A stretch of DNA of 64,000 nucleotides from Candidatus Sericytochromatia bacterium (GCA_018780035.1 JADMKE010000024.1:62001-126000); one strand, 5' to 3'. Shown: positions 1 to 7,866, numbered from the stretch's first letter. Notes: generated by a model not told the origin, from the letters alone. Program-made: numbers and translations.

Positions 1-867
1 CTGCTCGGTGTCGGAGGGAAGATTCTGCCAGAGTGAGCGCGGATCGGGGTTGATGGTGAGCAAGAGGGCTGGAATTGCTGGTTCGGGGGACTCTGCATGG
101 GCCGAAGGGCCTTGCAGAGTGAGTTGGTATTCACCCGCCAATTCGGGGATGCCTTTAAGCTCTTGCTCTGCACTTAACCATTGCAGGCCCGGCGGGGGGG
201 GAGCCATCAAATGTAAGGGGGCTGGTCTTGTCCGATTCAGGCTCTCAGGTGCCAATTGGATTTGGTAAGCACTGCCCACCCGAGCATTGGGAAGTCGCAG
301 CCCCTGGGGTGTGCGTAAGGAGTTCAAGGTGACTTTTGAAAGATTCACCGTTTCAGGTTCGGATTCTTTTTCTCGCTCAGGTTCTCGCTCAGGTTCAGGT
401 TGTGTGGCATCCTCAGGCTGGGCTTCTCTGACCTCAGCGAAAGTTACAGATTCAGGCTCAGGCAGAGAATCTGTAACAGGTAAGGCTTCCAATTGCTGGG
501 AAATAGGCTCTGACTTGGATTCAGGATCTGCCTCCGAGGTGCACCCTGTTGCCGGGCTGGGCGGTTTTTCTTGGTAGAATTCTTTTGTCAAGGCTTGAAG
601 AAGCTCTTTGTATTTTGGCAGAAATTGATTAAATGCGATCAAAAATGTGGCTTTATTTTGATCAAAAGTGAGTTTGACATTGATGTCCACCAATTCCTTT
701 TTTTGTAGAATGAATTCAAAAAATGCTCTATCTTGACCCTTATGGTCAGGAAATGCATCACAGATCACGTCTTGTTCCAATATTCGTTTGGAAAAATCCT
801 GAATCATATGAAGATACAGATATTCAGAAATCCTTTTTTTCTCTTCCATTGTCATTGTTGCCTGCAT
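1..867 (-). CDS. Partial Ter-cluster protein with Ig-like region (C-terminus off the edge)
   Basis: The frame is open for 289 codons from an ATG at 867 to the left edge of the window, so the C-terminus is missing. Residues 1 to about 95 look like a compact helical/beta domain. Next comes an acidic, Pro/Glu-rich linker of about 70 residues. From about residue 180 there is an Ig-like stretch with LPNARVGSAYQIQL and PELAGEYQLTL, resembling the 'putative Ig' (He_PIG) pattern. It is the last visible gene of a minus-strand cluster, 12 nt after a vWA gene. In Ter systems, vWA genes of this kind are often grouped with a PP2C phosphatase and a kinase, so the missing part could be a phosphatase; that is inference only. 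Confidence 0.75.
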   Translation of the reverse strand, partial: MQATMTMEEKKRISEYLYLHMIQDFSKRILEQDVICDAFPDHKGQDRAFFEFILQKKELVDINVKLTFDQNKATFLIAFNQFLPKYKELLQALTKEFYQEKPPSPATGCTSEADPESKSEPISQQLEALPVTDSLPEPESVTFAEVREAQPEDATQPEPEREPEREKESEPETVNLSKVTLNSLRTPQGLRLPNARVGSAYQIQLAPESLNRTRPAPLHLMAPPPPGLQWLSAEQELKGIPELAGEYQLTLQGPSAHAESPEPAIPALLLTINPDPRSLWQNLPSDTEQ

Positions 868-879
868 GGTATCCCTGCC

Positions 880-1521
880 TTAAACCACAATTTGTACTTC
901 AACCGGGGGCTGTGGCAGAGGCAGACCCTGGCTGCCACCGAGTCCCACACTCTGGTTATCTGCTGCCACTGAAGCCGAAACCCATTTGAAAAAACCCTGA
1001 AAACTGTGGCTGTTCATGGTGTCGAGCCGGTAGACATCGGGGGTGAGCTTTTTAAGGGGTTCAGTCTTGCCCTTGGGGCCGGCGGCACAGGCCACAATCC
1101 CCCCCCATTTCAAGCCTTGAATTTTGGCACAGGCCTGTTCATAAGCTTGGGTATCCGAAGGACTGCCATCGGTCAGCACAAAGACCAGCGGTCGCCAATC
1201 GCCTTTTTGTGCTGAGGATTGGGGAATGACATCCTGGGCGATCTGTGTGATCAAGAGTTCCAGGGCTGCCCCCAAATGGGTAGGGCCCGATTCGGGGGGG
1301 ACCAGCGTGGGCAGAATAAACTGCTCCAGGGGCGTAAGCGGCACCTGCACCTGTGCGATGCGATCGAAGCTGATCAGACTCAGATGCACTGTTTCCAAGG
1401 CATAAGGGTCCTGGCGCAGGGAGCTGATCAGCGACTGAACCCCATTGTTCAGGGCTTCGATCGGCTCTCCCCGCATGGATCCTGAGGTATCCAAAACTAG
1501 ATAAACAGGCAGTTTGCGCAT
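880..1521 (-). CDS. TerY-like von Willebrand factor A domain protein
   Basis: A 213-residue protein that is almost entirely one vWA domain. The metal-ion-dependent adhesion site is visible as DTSGSMRG near the N-terminus, GPTHLGAAL in the middle and LTDGSPSD near residue 120. TerY-type vWA proteins are cytoplasmic and act in tellurite/stress-response complexes with TerD proteins. I chose the ATG at 1521, starting MRKLPVYLVLD. It lies one base after the stop of the preceding gene (TGA-G-ATG), which implies coupled translation, and it aligns with the start of its paralogue. A longer frame upstream to 1566 would overlap that gene. It is clearly a duplicate of the vWA gene at 1523-2158. Confidence 0.88.
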   Translation of the reverse strand: MRKLPVYLVLDTSGSMRGEPIEALNNGVQSLISSLRQDPYALETVHLSLISFDRIAQVQVPLTPLEQFILPTLVPPESGPTHLGAALELLITQIAQDVIPQSSAQKGDWRPLVFVLTDGSPSDTQAYEQACAKIQGLKWGGIVACAAGPKGKTEPLKKLTPDVYRLDTMNSHSFQGFFKWVSASVAADNQSVGLGGSQGLPLPQPPVEVQIVV

Positions 1522-1522
1522 C

Positions 1523-2158
1523 TCAGACCACAATCGTGATTTCGGGCGGTGGCGGTGGCAATTCACTCAAACCCATTACCTCTTTGCCCGTATCCACTTT
1601 CTGGCTGCCGGTGCTGATCGAGGCTGATACCCATTTAAAAAAGGCTTTAAAAGCCGCACTGTCAGTCACGTCCAGGGTGACAACGTGGGGGGTGATCTGT
1701 TTGAGCAAATCTGTGTCCATGCCATGATTGGGCCCGCAAGCCACCATCATGCCAATTTTCTGGGTTTTCAGGCGCGCCAGTCCATGTTCCCAGTCGTCAG
1801 TGGGCATGCCATCGGTCATCAGAAACACCAAGGGCTTCCAGTCCCCTTTACGGTCCTGGGTAGCGGTTTTGACCTCGCGCTGAATGCAGTCGGCCAGCAG
1901 ACTCAGGGCAGCCCCCAGGCTGGTAACTCCGTTGGCAACCAATGGAGGCGCTTGAAACTGGCTCAGCTCTGTCAGGGGAACCAATTGCTGGGCCTGAGAT
2001 TCAAAGCTGATCACACTTAAAAAGGCGGTTTCGAGGGCATAGGGGTCTTGGCGCAGGGAGCTAACCAGGATCTGGATACCGTTTTTGACGGCCTCTAAGG
2101 GTTCTCCCGACATGGAACCCGAGCTATCCAAAACCAGGTAAACAGGCAATCGTCTCAT
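1523..2158 (-). CDS. TerY-like von Willebrand factor A domain protein
   Basis: A 211-residue stand-alone vWA protein with no signal peptide. The MIDAS motif reads DSSGSMSGEP, followed by a Thr in GVTSLGAAL and by MTDGMPTDD. All the metal-binding positions are therefore present. It is paralogous to the next gene over the full length and shares the ending ITIVV/VQIVV. It lies 11 nt after the second TerD-domain gene and one base before the next vWA gene, so it belongs to the same transcript. TerY-type proteins are thought to scaffold Ter stress complexes; the exact partner here is inferred from position only. Confidence 0.9.
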   Translation of the reverse strand: MRRLPVYLVLDSSGSMSGEPLEAVKNGIQILVSSLRQDPYALETAFLSVISFESQAQQLVPLTELSQFQAPPLVANGVTSLGAALSLLADCIQREVKTATQDRKGDWKPLVFLMTDGMPTDDWEHGLARLKTQKIGMMVACGPNHGMDTDLLKQITPHVVTLDVTDSAAFKAFFKWVSASISTGSQKVDTGKEVMGLSELPPPPPEITIVV

Positions 2159-2169
2159 ATTTTTTCTCC

Positions 2170-2796
2170 TTAAAAATAGCGCTTGATAATCGGCAAAAAG
2201 CTGTCATCCGGGTAGGCCTCGCCCAGGGCCCGGAATTTCCAGCCGCTATCCTGGCGGTAAACTTCGCCAAAACACATCGTGCACATGTCTTGGTATTCGG
2301 GAGCCTGATCGAGCTGAAAACGCAGGATTTCTTTGCTCTGGGCATCCACTGCGCGGATATATGCATTTTCAAGCAGACCAAAATGCTGGCTTTTCGACAT
2401 TCCCTGGTAAATCGAGACAAGAAACAGAATGCGATGAAACTGGGGATACATGCGTTCCAGGTTCACAATGATCTGCTCGTCATCCCCTTCGCCTTGACCT
2501 GTTAGGTTGTCTCCTGTATGCCAGAGATAACCAGAACGGTGTTTGAGGTTATTAAAAAAAATCACGTCCCCCCCCTGAAGACGTTCATTGCCCCGCTCCA
2601 GAATTTTGCCGTTCTGATCCAGAAGCACTGCCACGGCATCCAGGTCAAAATCGCTAGGTGGACTTTTGAAGAGTGAGAAAAAGCCCCGTTTCGGTTCGGG
2701 TTGAATGTCCCAGCCCAATCCAATGGTCACCCTACTCAGGTCGTGTTCTTCTTTGCGCAGATTGATCGTCTGCCCTTTTTTTAAATTGATGGCCAT
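2170..2796 (-). CDS. TerD-domain stress protein
   Basis: A 208-residue TerD/CABP family protein. It begins MAINLKKGQTINL, the usual opening of the family, followed by IGLGWD, FDLDAVAVLLD and an acidic loop GEGDDEQIIVNL. In characterised TerD proteins the latter two regions carry Ca2+-binding acidic residues. Family members are cytoplasmic and contribute to tellurite, phage and general stress resistance. Its ATG overlaps the stop of the preceding TerD gene by one base (TAATG), indicating coupled translation. Residues 35-47, between GWDIQP and FDLD, form a slightly longer loop than in its neighbour. No TerC-type membrane gene is visible in the window. Confidence 0.92.
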   Translation of the reverse strand: MAINLKKGQTINLRKEEHDLSRVTIGLGWDIQPEPKRGFFSLFKSPPSDFDLDAVAVLLDQNGKILERGNERLQGGDVIFFNNLKHRSGYLWHTGDNLTGQGEGDDEQIIVNLERMYPQFHRILFLVSIYQGMSKSQHFGLLENAYIRAVDAQSKEILRFQLDQAPEYQDMCTMCFGEVYRQDSGWKFRALGEAYPDDSFLPIIKRYF

Positions 2797-3371
2797 TAGC
2801 GGTTGACCTGGAAATGGGAGTATTTATCGATGAAAAATCCCAGGTCCTGGCGATAGCCAATGCCCGAAGCTTCAAACCGCCAGAGGCCGCCCCGGCGGTA
2901 AATGCGACCGAATTCTACTGCTGATTCAATTGAAAAGTCCTCATCGAGGTCGTAGCGGGCAATTTCTTGGTCTTGTTGGGCCACATCCAGGAGCCGGATA
3001 TACGAATTACGCACTTGGCCAAAATTCTGACGACGGGGTTCATAATCGTAAATGGTGACCACAAACAGCAGTTCAGCGATTTGGGCATCGACCCGGTTCA
3101 GGTCAATTTCCACCATTTCGTCATCTCCATCGCTGCTGCCACCTGAGCGGTCGTCTCCCAAATAATGCACGGCTTTGTCCGGTGAGAGCGGGTGATTGTA
3201 GAAGATAAAATTATCTTCTACCGGTAGGAGCTTTTGGGCATTGAGCATAAATACCGACACATCCAGGTCAAAACTCTGACCTGTTCCTGGATTGGGATCC
3301 CAACCCAAACCGATTTTGAGCTGGCTGAGCCCAATATCCATTTTTTCGCCTTTTCTGAGATTGATGGCCAT
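2796..3371 (-). CDS. TerD-domain stress protein (first gene of the ter-like cluster)
   Basis: A 191-residue TerD-family protein starting MAINLRKGEKMDI, with IGLGWDPNP, FDLDVSVFML and the acidic calcium-loop sequence SSDGDDEMVEIDL. I chose the ATG at 3371 because GTGAGG lies about 7 nt upstream and the family consensus begins exactly there; a longer frame reaches 3431 without a ribosome-binding site. It is the first gene of the minus-strand cluster TerD-TerD-vWA-vWA-unknown. It is preceded by an AT-rich divergent intergenic region holding a TTGACA/TAATAA promoter candidate and an inverted repeat. Identity is firm at the family level; the specific stress sensed is unknown. Confidence 0.92.
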   Translation of the reverse strand: MAINLRKGEKMDIGLSQLKIGLGWDPNPGTGQSFDLDVSVFMLNAQKLLPVEDNFIFYNHPLSPDKAVHYLGDDRSGGSSDGDDEMVEIDLNRVDAQIAELLFVVTIYDYEPRRQNFGQVRNSYIRLLDVAQQDQEIARYDLDEDFSIESAVEFGRIYRRGGLWRFEASGIGYRQDLGFFIDKYSHFQVNR

Positions 3372-3471
3372 GTGATGCCTCACTTTCGGGATTGCGTCTC
3401 GCATGAGAGCGGATTGGAGATAAATTACCAAGGTAAATTTTGTTTATAAAATTATTTACAAAAAAATTTAT

Positions 3472-3489
3472 CTAATAATTATTTATTAG
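3472..3489. promoter_or_regulatory. Perfect inverted repeat, candidate operator for the ter-like cluster
   Basis: CTAATAA-TTAT-TTATTAG is a perfect 7-bp inverted repeat with a 4-nt centre. Its right arm coincides with the candidate minus-strand -10 box TAATAA at 3488-3483. That is the position expected for a repressor site. The divergently encoded XRE-type regulator is a natural candidate binder, but that link is inference. Confidence 0.45.
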
Positions 3490-3512
3490 CAGGTATATCT
3501 GGAGATTGTCAA
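3483..3512 (-). promoter_or_regulatory. Candidate sigma-70-type promoter of the ter-like cluster
   Basis: On the minus strand, a consensus -35 box TTGACA (3512-3507) is followed after 18 nt by TAATAA (3488-3483). This would leave a leader of roughly 105 nt before the first TerD start at 3371. The surrounding 3430-3650 is strongly AT-rich compared with the genes. Confidence 0.45.
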
Positions 3513-3648
3513 GTTGATTTTTTAATGCCTTTTAAAATGCTTATCTTGACGAATTTTTCTTGGAGTGTTAAGACTGATATTGTAAATTCAAGGTTTATTT
3601 ATTTACTTTGTAAATTTATACTATGTGACGAAATTTTTACTCAAGTGG

Positions 3649-3654
3649 TATAAT
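3649..3654 (+). promoter_or_regulatory. TATAAT -10 box candidate immediately before the XRE gene
   Basis: A perfect TATAAT ends one base before the ATG at 3656, with only a weak -35 match (TGTGAC, 3624-3629, 19-nt spacer). If used, transcription would begin near 3661, inside the longer reading frame. Translation would then have to start at the internal ATG at 3713. Confidence 0.4.
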
Positions 3655-3655
3655 C

Positions 3656-5338
3656 ATGATCGGCTCTCGATTTCTCAATAGAAATTCCCCTGCAAAGAAT
3701 GATAAATCTGAAATGACTGATAATCCGCCCATAAATCCTGAAATAGGCGAATTGTTTCGCCAATACAGAAAAAAGAAAACAAATCCTGCCACAGGTAAAT
3801 CTTGGACCTTAATTGAACTCAGTCAGAGTGTCAGTGTCTTGATTCAATCCATGCATGAGGATGGCAGTGAGGAGGGATTGAGCCCTTCGGCCATTTCTCG
3901 GCTGGAAAATGGCAGCCTTCTGCCTGGACGCAGCAAGTTAAAAGTCTTGGCCGGGTTTCTCGAAATTCCCGACAACGAACTCAAACCGATGATCGACCTA
4001 GGCGACAGCAAAATACCCCACTTTCAAAATTCTGAAATAAAGGATCAGGGACGGGTACGAGAACTCGAAAACAAGCTGCAGAAGACCCCGCTGGATTGGC
4101 TTCAGTTGATCTCCGCCTCCAATATGTCGGGTTTGTATTATAAAACCCTCAGTTGGGCCGAAGATGGCCTTTTGGCCGTTGAAAACCCCCATATTTCCCC
4201 AGATTACCAATCTGTGGTTCGGGCCCTGATCCAAAGTAAAAAAGCCTATGCCCAATATTGTCTCGAAGATGAACAGGCTTTCCTGCAGCGCAGTCTCGAT
4301 TGGGCTAAGAATGCCGATTTGGCTGTGAATTCCGTCCAGTCACTGTCTGTGGCTGACTTGGCCTACCTGCGCATCGAGACGGTGCGCTCCCTGACAACAG
4401 CTTCATTGGAGTTGTTCAATAACCGCTACCTCTTGCATCCGCAAGCGGCAGAAGAAAATCAGGCGGCTTTAAACGCCAGTTACCAAGATTTACAGGGGAT
4501 CTTTGAACGCTTTGAAAAGACCCTTCAATTGGCCCGTTTAGATCTTAGTGGAGAAGAACACCAGTTTTTATTGGAGCTCTATCTCTATTACCTGCGAGAA
4601 AAAGACCGCCTGGGTTTCAAATGGTTGGAAATCATGGAGCAGTTGGCTTTTCTGAAGTCGGCGCGCAGTCAGCTCAATCTCAATCCGCCTGCGGGTTCGG
4701 GGCATGATACGGTGGCCATTTTATTGTATGAACGGCTGAAAAAAAGCGCCAAAGAGACGGTCAAATACCTCAACCAACTTTATTTTCCCCAAAACGGTCA
4801 ACTCGTCTTTCAGCCTGCGCCAGGACTGCAAAAAGATTGGCAGATACTCAGTCAGGCCATGTTACGCACGCTCGAAAAACACGATCAATTAGAATCCCCA
4901 AATCCCAACAAAGCCTTTCAAGAAGCGGTGATGCTCTATCCCATAACTGCCGCACGCCTGGGGCAATTTGATCGCTTTGTCGATCTGGGCTATTTTAAAT
5001 TGATTTATATGCAGACCACCTCCCAAACCCGACCGGTTTGGTATTATGTGCGGGCCTGTTGTTATGCCCTTGCCTGGCGTTTGGACAATAAGCCGGAACA
5101 GTTGGACGTCAGTCTTGAGAACTGGGCGAAATACTGTTTTGCAGACAAATCAGGGAGCTGCAATCTCGAATTCTTCAGCCATTTTCTGGGCGAAGTATCC
5201 CTCTGGAGCTCCTGGCTTCCCCTGATGCAGGATGCAACTTTGCGCAAAAAAATCTCCCATGCGGAGTGGTTTTGCAATACCCTGGAGCAATTGATGAACC
5301 AGTCCAGATACAAACGACAGCGGGGCAGGTTGGAATAG
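3656..5338 (+). CDS. XRE-type helix-turn-helix regulator with long helical C-terminus
   Basis: 560 residues as drawn. Residues about 29-110 form a Cro/C1-type helix-turn-helix: EIGELFRQYRKKK, then WTLIELSQSV, then LSPSAISRLENGSLLPGRSK as the recognition region. There is an unusually long insertion between the first helices. The remaining 430 residues are helix-rich with many Trp/Leu/Tyr and no recognisable enzyme motif; a TPR-like sensor arm is possible. No Shine-Dalgarno sequence is seen at 3656. The ATG at 3713 (MTDNPPINPEIGELF) is an equally good or better start given the TATAAT at 3649-3654. It is divergent from the TerD cluster and may control it. No signal peptide or membrane segment is visible. 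Confidence 0.8.
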   Translation: MIGSRFLNRNSPAKNDKSEMTDNPPINPEIGELFRQYRKKKTNPATGKSWTLIELSQSVSVLIQSMHEDGSEEGLSPSAISRLENGSLLPGRSKLKVLAGFLEIPDNELKPMIDLGDSKIPHFQNSEIKDQGRVRELENKLQKTPLDWLQLISASNMSGLYYKTLSWAEDGLLAVENPHISPDYQSVVRALIQSKKAYAQYCLEDEQAFLQRSLDWAKNADLAVNSVQSLSVADLAYLRIETVRSLTTASLELFNNRYLLHPQAAEENQAALNASYQDLQGIFERFEKTLQLARLDLSGEEHQFLLELYLYYLREKDRLGFKWLEIMEQLAFLKSARSQLNLNPPAGSGHDTVAILLYERLKKSAKETVKYLNQLYFPQNGQLVFQPAPGLQKDWQILSQAMLRTLEKHDQLESPNPNKAFQEAVMLYPITAARLGQFDRFVDLGYFKLIYMQTTSQTRPVWYYVRACCYALAWRLDNKPEQLDVSLENWAKYCFADKSGSCNLEFFSHFLGEVSLWSSWLPLMQDATLRKKISHAEWFCNTLEQLMNQSRYKRQRGRLE

Positions 5339-5364
5339 AGCCAATAGCGCCTGCAAACCAAGAC

Positions 5365-5572
5365 TCAAATCACTTTACTGGGGAAGTATAAGGCAAAAAA
5401 AATGGCCGTTGTGAGCACGGGCAAAGCGGCTTGTGGGTAGTCTGCTGGGTTGCGTGTAAGCAAATGGGTTGCGCCGAATGCCGGAGCCACCTGGTATTGC
5501 AAAGCATCTTCAAAATCTTTAAAATCACTGCTCAAGGCTTGATCCACTCCTGCCGCAACTATCGGAGTAATT
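5365..5572 (-). pseudogene. Remnant of a PIN-domain (VapC-type) toxin, C-terminal half only
   Basis: About 68 codons directly after the antitoxin stop read as the C-terminal half of a PIN ribonuclease: SSDFKDFEDALQYQVA, then LLTRNPADYP and ALPVLTTAIFF. These hold the DFEDALQ acidic cluster and the TRN-x-x-D motif of the family. The N-terminal 80 or so residues are absent, including the first catalytic Asp and the central Glu. In intact loci the toxin begins right after the antitoxin, so an internal deletion joined the antitoxin end to the middle of the toxin. The frame continues 65 nt into the antitoxin gene in another phase. It should be catalytically dead. Confidence 0.75.
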
Positions 5573-5806
5573 TCACTGGTATTTCTTCGCCAAATAATCG
5601 CGATAATCCTCAATTTCAGCTTGTTTGAGAATGCCATTGATCTGGCTCAAAACCGGACCTGCTTGAACTTGATTGTCGCTTTGAGACACGAGTTGACGAA
5701 GATAATTCTCAACCAACCGCGATAGGCTGGTATGGGAATCTTGGGCATATTGTTTGGCTTGGGCCACGACCGTGGGGTCCAGCGACAAGGTGAGTTTAGA
5801 CAACAT
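5573..5806 (-). CDS. Antitoxin of a VapBC-type pair (orphan)
   Basis: A 77-residue protein starting MLSKLTLSLDPTVVAQAKQY and ending DYRDYLAKKYQ, the layout of DUF6364-type antitoxins. Residues 1-45 look like a ribbon-helix-helix DNA-binding part (SLSRLVENYLRQL). The tail would bind the PIN toxin. GGGGGAA lies just upstream of the ATG as a ribosome-binding site. Its partner toxin immediately downstream is truncated, so this is probably an orphan. ATACGT motifs in the upstream region are candidate binding sites for self-repression. Confidence 0.85.
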   Translation of the reverse strand: MLSKLTLSLDPTVVAQAKQYAQDSHTSLSRLVENYLRQLVSQSDNQVQAGPVLSQINGILKQAEIEDYRDYLAKKYQ

Positions 5807-5822
5807 TGTATTCCCCCAATTA

Positions 5823-5852
5823 ATACGTGATATTTTTAGATTTTATACGTAT
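5823..5852. promoter_or_regulatory. Direct ATACGT repeats upstream of the antitoxin
   Basis: ATACGT occurs at 5823-5828 and 5845-5850; the second is part of the palindrome ATACGTAT (5845-5852). The repeats are 22 nt apart (two helical turns) and 17-46 nt upstream of the antitoxin start. That is a plausible operator for autoregulation by a ribbon-helix-helix protein; no binding evidence exists. Confidence 0.3.
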
Positions 5853-5985
5853 GAAATGCCGGTTTCAAGCGAGAGAGTCTGGCCAGTTGAGTCTCTCAAT
5901 TTGCCATTTCCCCCAAAACAAGCTATCTTGCCTTGTCTGCTAAGCAGCCGCAACACACCCATTTACGAAACACGAGGAACAGAGT

Positions 5986-6570
5986 ATGAGCTGGGAAAAA
6001 CTGAGCCAATTTTTGGTCAAAGAACATGTGGGCATCTTTAAAGCCGCCAATAATTTTGATATCTTCGACCTCAACGGCGGAGACAAGGTGCTGGAATGCC
6101 GCGAGCCCAATTTGGGCATGATCACCAAAATTTTCAGATTCACCGATTACAAACGCATGACGCCCTTTGAAATTATTATCACCGACACCCACGGCAAACA
6201 GGTGGTCAAGATCAAACGCGGCATTTCGATTTTCCTCTCCAAGGTCGAGGTCTTTAACGAAAAAGACCAGTACATTGGCGGGTTTGCCCAGAAGTTCTTT
6301 TCGATTGGCGGCAAATTCGACGTCATGGACAAATCCGGCAACGCCGTCTGTACGCTCAAAGGCAAATGGACCGGCTGGGATTTTAAATTTCTGCAGGGCG
6401 AAACCGAATTTGCCCACGTCACCAAAAAATGGGCAGGCCTGGGCAAAGAACTCTTTACCTCTGCCGACAATTATGTGCTGGAAATGTCCGACAAGGTCAA
6501 AGACAAACCCGACCTCAAACGCCTGATCTTGGCGGCTGTGATGTGTATCGACATGGTGCTCAAAGAATAA
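5986..6570 (+). CDS. Scramblase / LURP-one-like family protein
   Basis: A 194-residue protein with the tubby-like beta-barrel pattern of the scramblase/LURP-one superfamily: FDIFDLNGGDKVLECREP, then RMTPFEIIITDTHGKQV, then IKRGISIFLSKVEVF and QYIGGFAQKFFSIGGKFDV. Bacterial members are of unknown function, and lipid scrambling should not be assumed. A hydrophobic C-terminal helix (LILAAVMCIDMVL) could touch membrane. The start is supported by GAGG about 10 nt upstream. It stands alone and converges on the permease gene with no spacer (TAA directly abutting TTA). Confidence 0.8.
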   Translation: MSWEKLSQFLVKEHVGIFKAANNFDIFDLNGGDKVLECREPNLGMITKIFRFTDYKRMTPFEIIITDTHGKQVVKIKRGISIFLSKVEVFNEKDQYIGGFAQKFFSIGGKFDVMDKSGNAVCTLKGKWTGWDFKFLQGETEFAHVTKKWAGLGKELFTSADNYVLEMSDKVKDKPDLKRLILAAVMCIDMVLKE

Positions 6571-7866
6571 TTAGCTTTCGCTCAGCACTGCCTGACGTTG
6601 CTCCCATTTGCGGCTGGCAAAGGCAATGCCAATGCCAATCAAGACCACACAGATCGTAAAGATCAGCTCGGGCAATTTGACCTGTTTGATCAGCCAGGCG
6701 GAGACCAGACAGGCCAGCACGGGCAAAAAGATCCCGCCGGGGATTTTAAACTTGCGCTCAAGCTGGGGCTGTTTGAGCCGCAGCCAAATCACGGCCAGGC
6801 AGGTCGAACTGTATTGGCTGATTACGGCCAGATTGGAGATGTCCACCAGGGCATTAAAGTCCAGCCAAATCGCCATCACAGCCGTCAGGCTCATGGTGAT
6901 CACAATCGCGCGGGCCGGGGTGAAATACCTGGGGTGAATCCCTTTGAGCCATTGCGGCAAAAAGCGATCTTCGGCCAGGGCTTCGAGATAGCGGGCGGAA
7001 CCCATGGCATTGCCGGCACTGTAACCGGTCATGGAGATCGCCGCCCCAGCGGCCATCAGGGTCGCTCCCAGCGGGCCCATAAAGCTGGCTGCGGCATCTG
7101 CCAGGGGCTTCTTTGAACCGGCCAAGCCATCAAAGCTGCCCACCGCCACAATTTGAATCAAGGTATAAAAGACGGCCACAGCCAAAAGCGAGCCGACCGT
7201 GGCCAGGGGCACATCACGGCGGGGATTTTTACTTTCACCGGCTACCACAGGGGTGGTTTCGAAGCCCTGCAGCGGCCAGAGCGAGAGAAAGATCGCGGCC
7301 CCGAGGGTGTTCATGTCGGTATTCAGCGCGCCCTGAAAATTCCCCATTTTGATATGAAAGAGGCCGATGCCGACAAAGATCGCCAGGGGCAGGGTTTTGG
7401 CCAGGGTAAAGAAATTCACAGTCAATGCGCCCATTTTGACGCCGAAATAATTGACGGTGCCAAAGCCGAGAATCAAAGAAACGGCCAAGATTTTGGTGGC
7501 CAGGGTGCCGTTAAAGACCGGATGAAACCAGGCCAATTGGGAGCTGATCGCATTGGCCACTGCCGCCCAAGAAAAGATCGAGGTTACCCAGGCCATCCAG
7601 CCCACGACAAAACCCACTTTGGGACCAAAGGCGGTCAGGGCGTAGATATACGAGCCGCCGTTGCGCTGGGTCAGACCCGCCATTTCGGCATAACACAGGG
7701 CCACGGTCACGAGCAAAAAACCACAGAGCACAAAGGCAAAGATCGAGGTGGGGCCAGCGACGGTCGCCAATTTACCCGGAAAGAGAAAAATACCAGAGCC
7801 AATAATCGCGTTGACACCGAGACAGAGAATATCTGGCAGGGTCAGGCGGCGGGCCAGTTCAGACAT
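6571..7866 (-). CDS. APC-family amino acid permease
   Basis: A 431-residue integral membrane protein with about 12 hydrophobic segments. The first is the diagnostic GVNAIIGSGIFLFPGKLA, which contains the unwound substrate-binding loop of TM1 in APC transporters (GSGIF). It also has LSLWPLQGFETTPVVAGE in TM6 and AISMTGYSAGNAMGSARYL in TM8. The family imports or exchanges amino acids or polyamines across the inner membrane; the substrate cannot be read from the sequence. GGAAG precedes the ATG. The LprI-like gene ends 12 nt upstream on the same strand, so the two may be co-transcribed. Confidence 0.9.
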   Translation of the reverse strand: MSELARRLTLPDILCLGVNAIIGSGIFLFPGKLATVAGPTSIFAFVLCGFLLVTVALCYAEMAGLTQRNGGSYIYALTAFGPKVGFVVGWMAWVTSIFSWAAVANAISSQLAWFHPVFNGTLATKILAVSLILGFGTVNYFGVKMGALTVNFFTLAKTLPLAIFVGIGLFHIKMGNFQGALNTDMNTLGAAIFLSLWPLQGFETTPVVAGESKNPRRDVPLATVGSLLAVAVFYTLIQIVAVGSFDGLAGSKKPLADAAASFMGPLGATLMAAGAAISMTGYSAGNAMGSARYLEALAEDRFLPQWLKGIHPRYFTPARAIVITMSLTAVMAIWLDFNALVDISNLAVISQYSSTCLAVIWLRLKQPQLERKFKIPGGIFLPVLACLVSAWLIKQVKLPELIFTICVVLIGIGIAFASRKWEQRQAVLSES

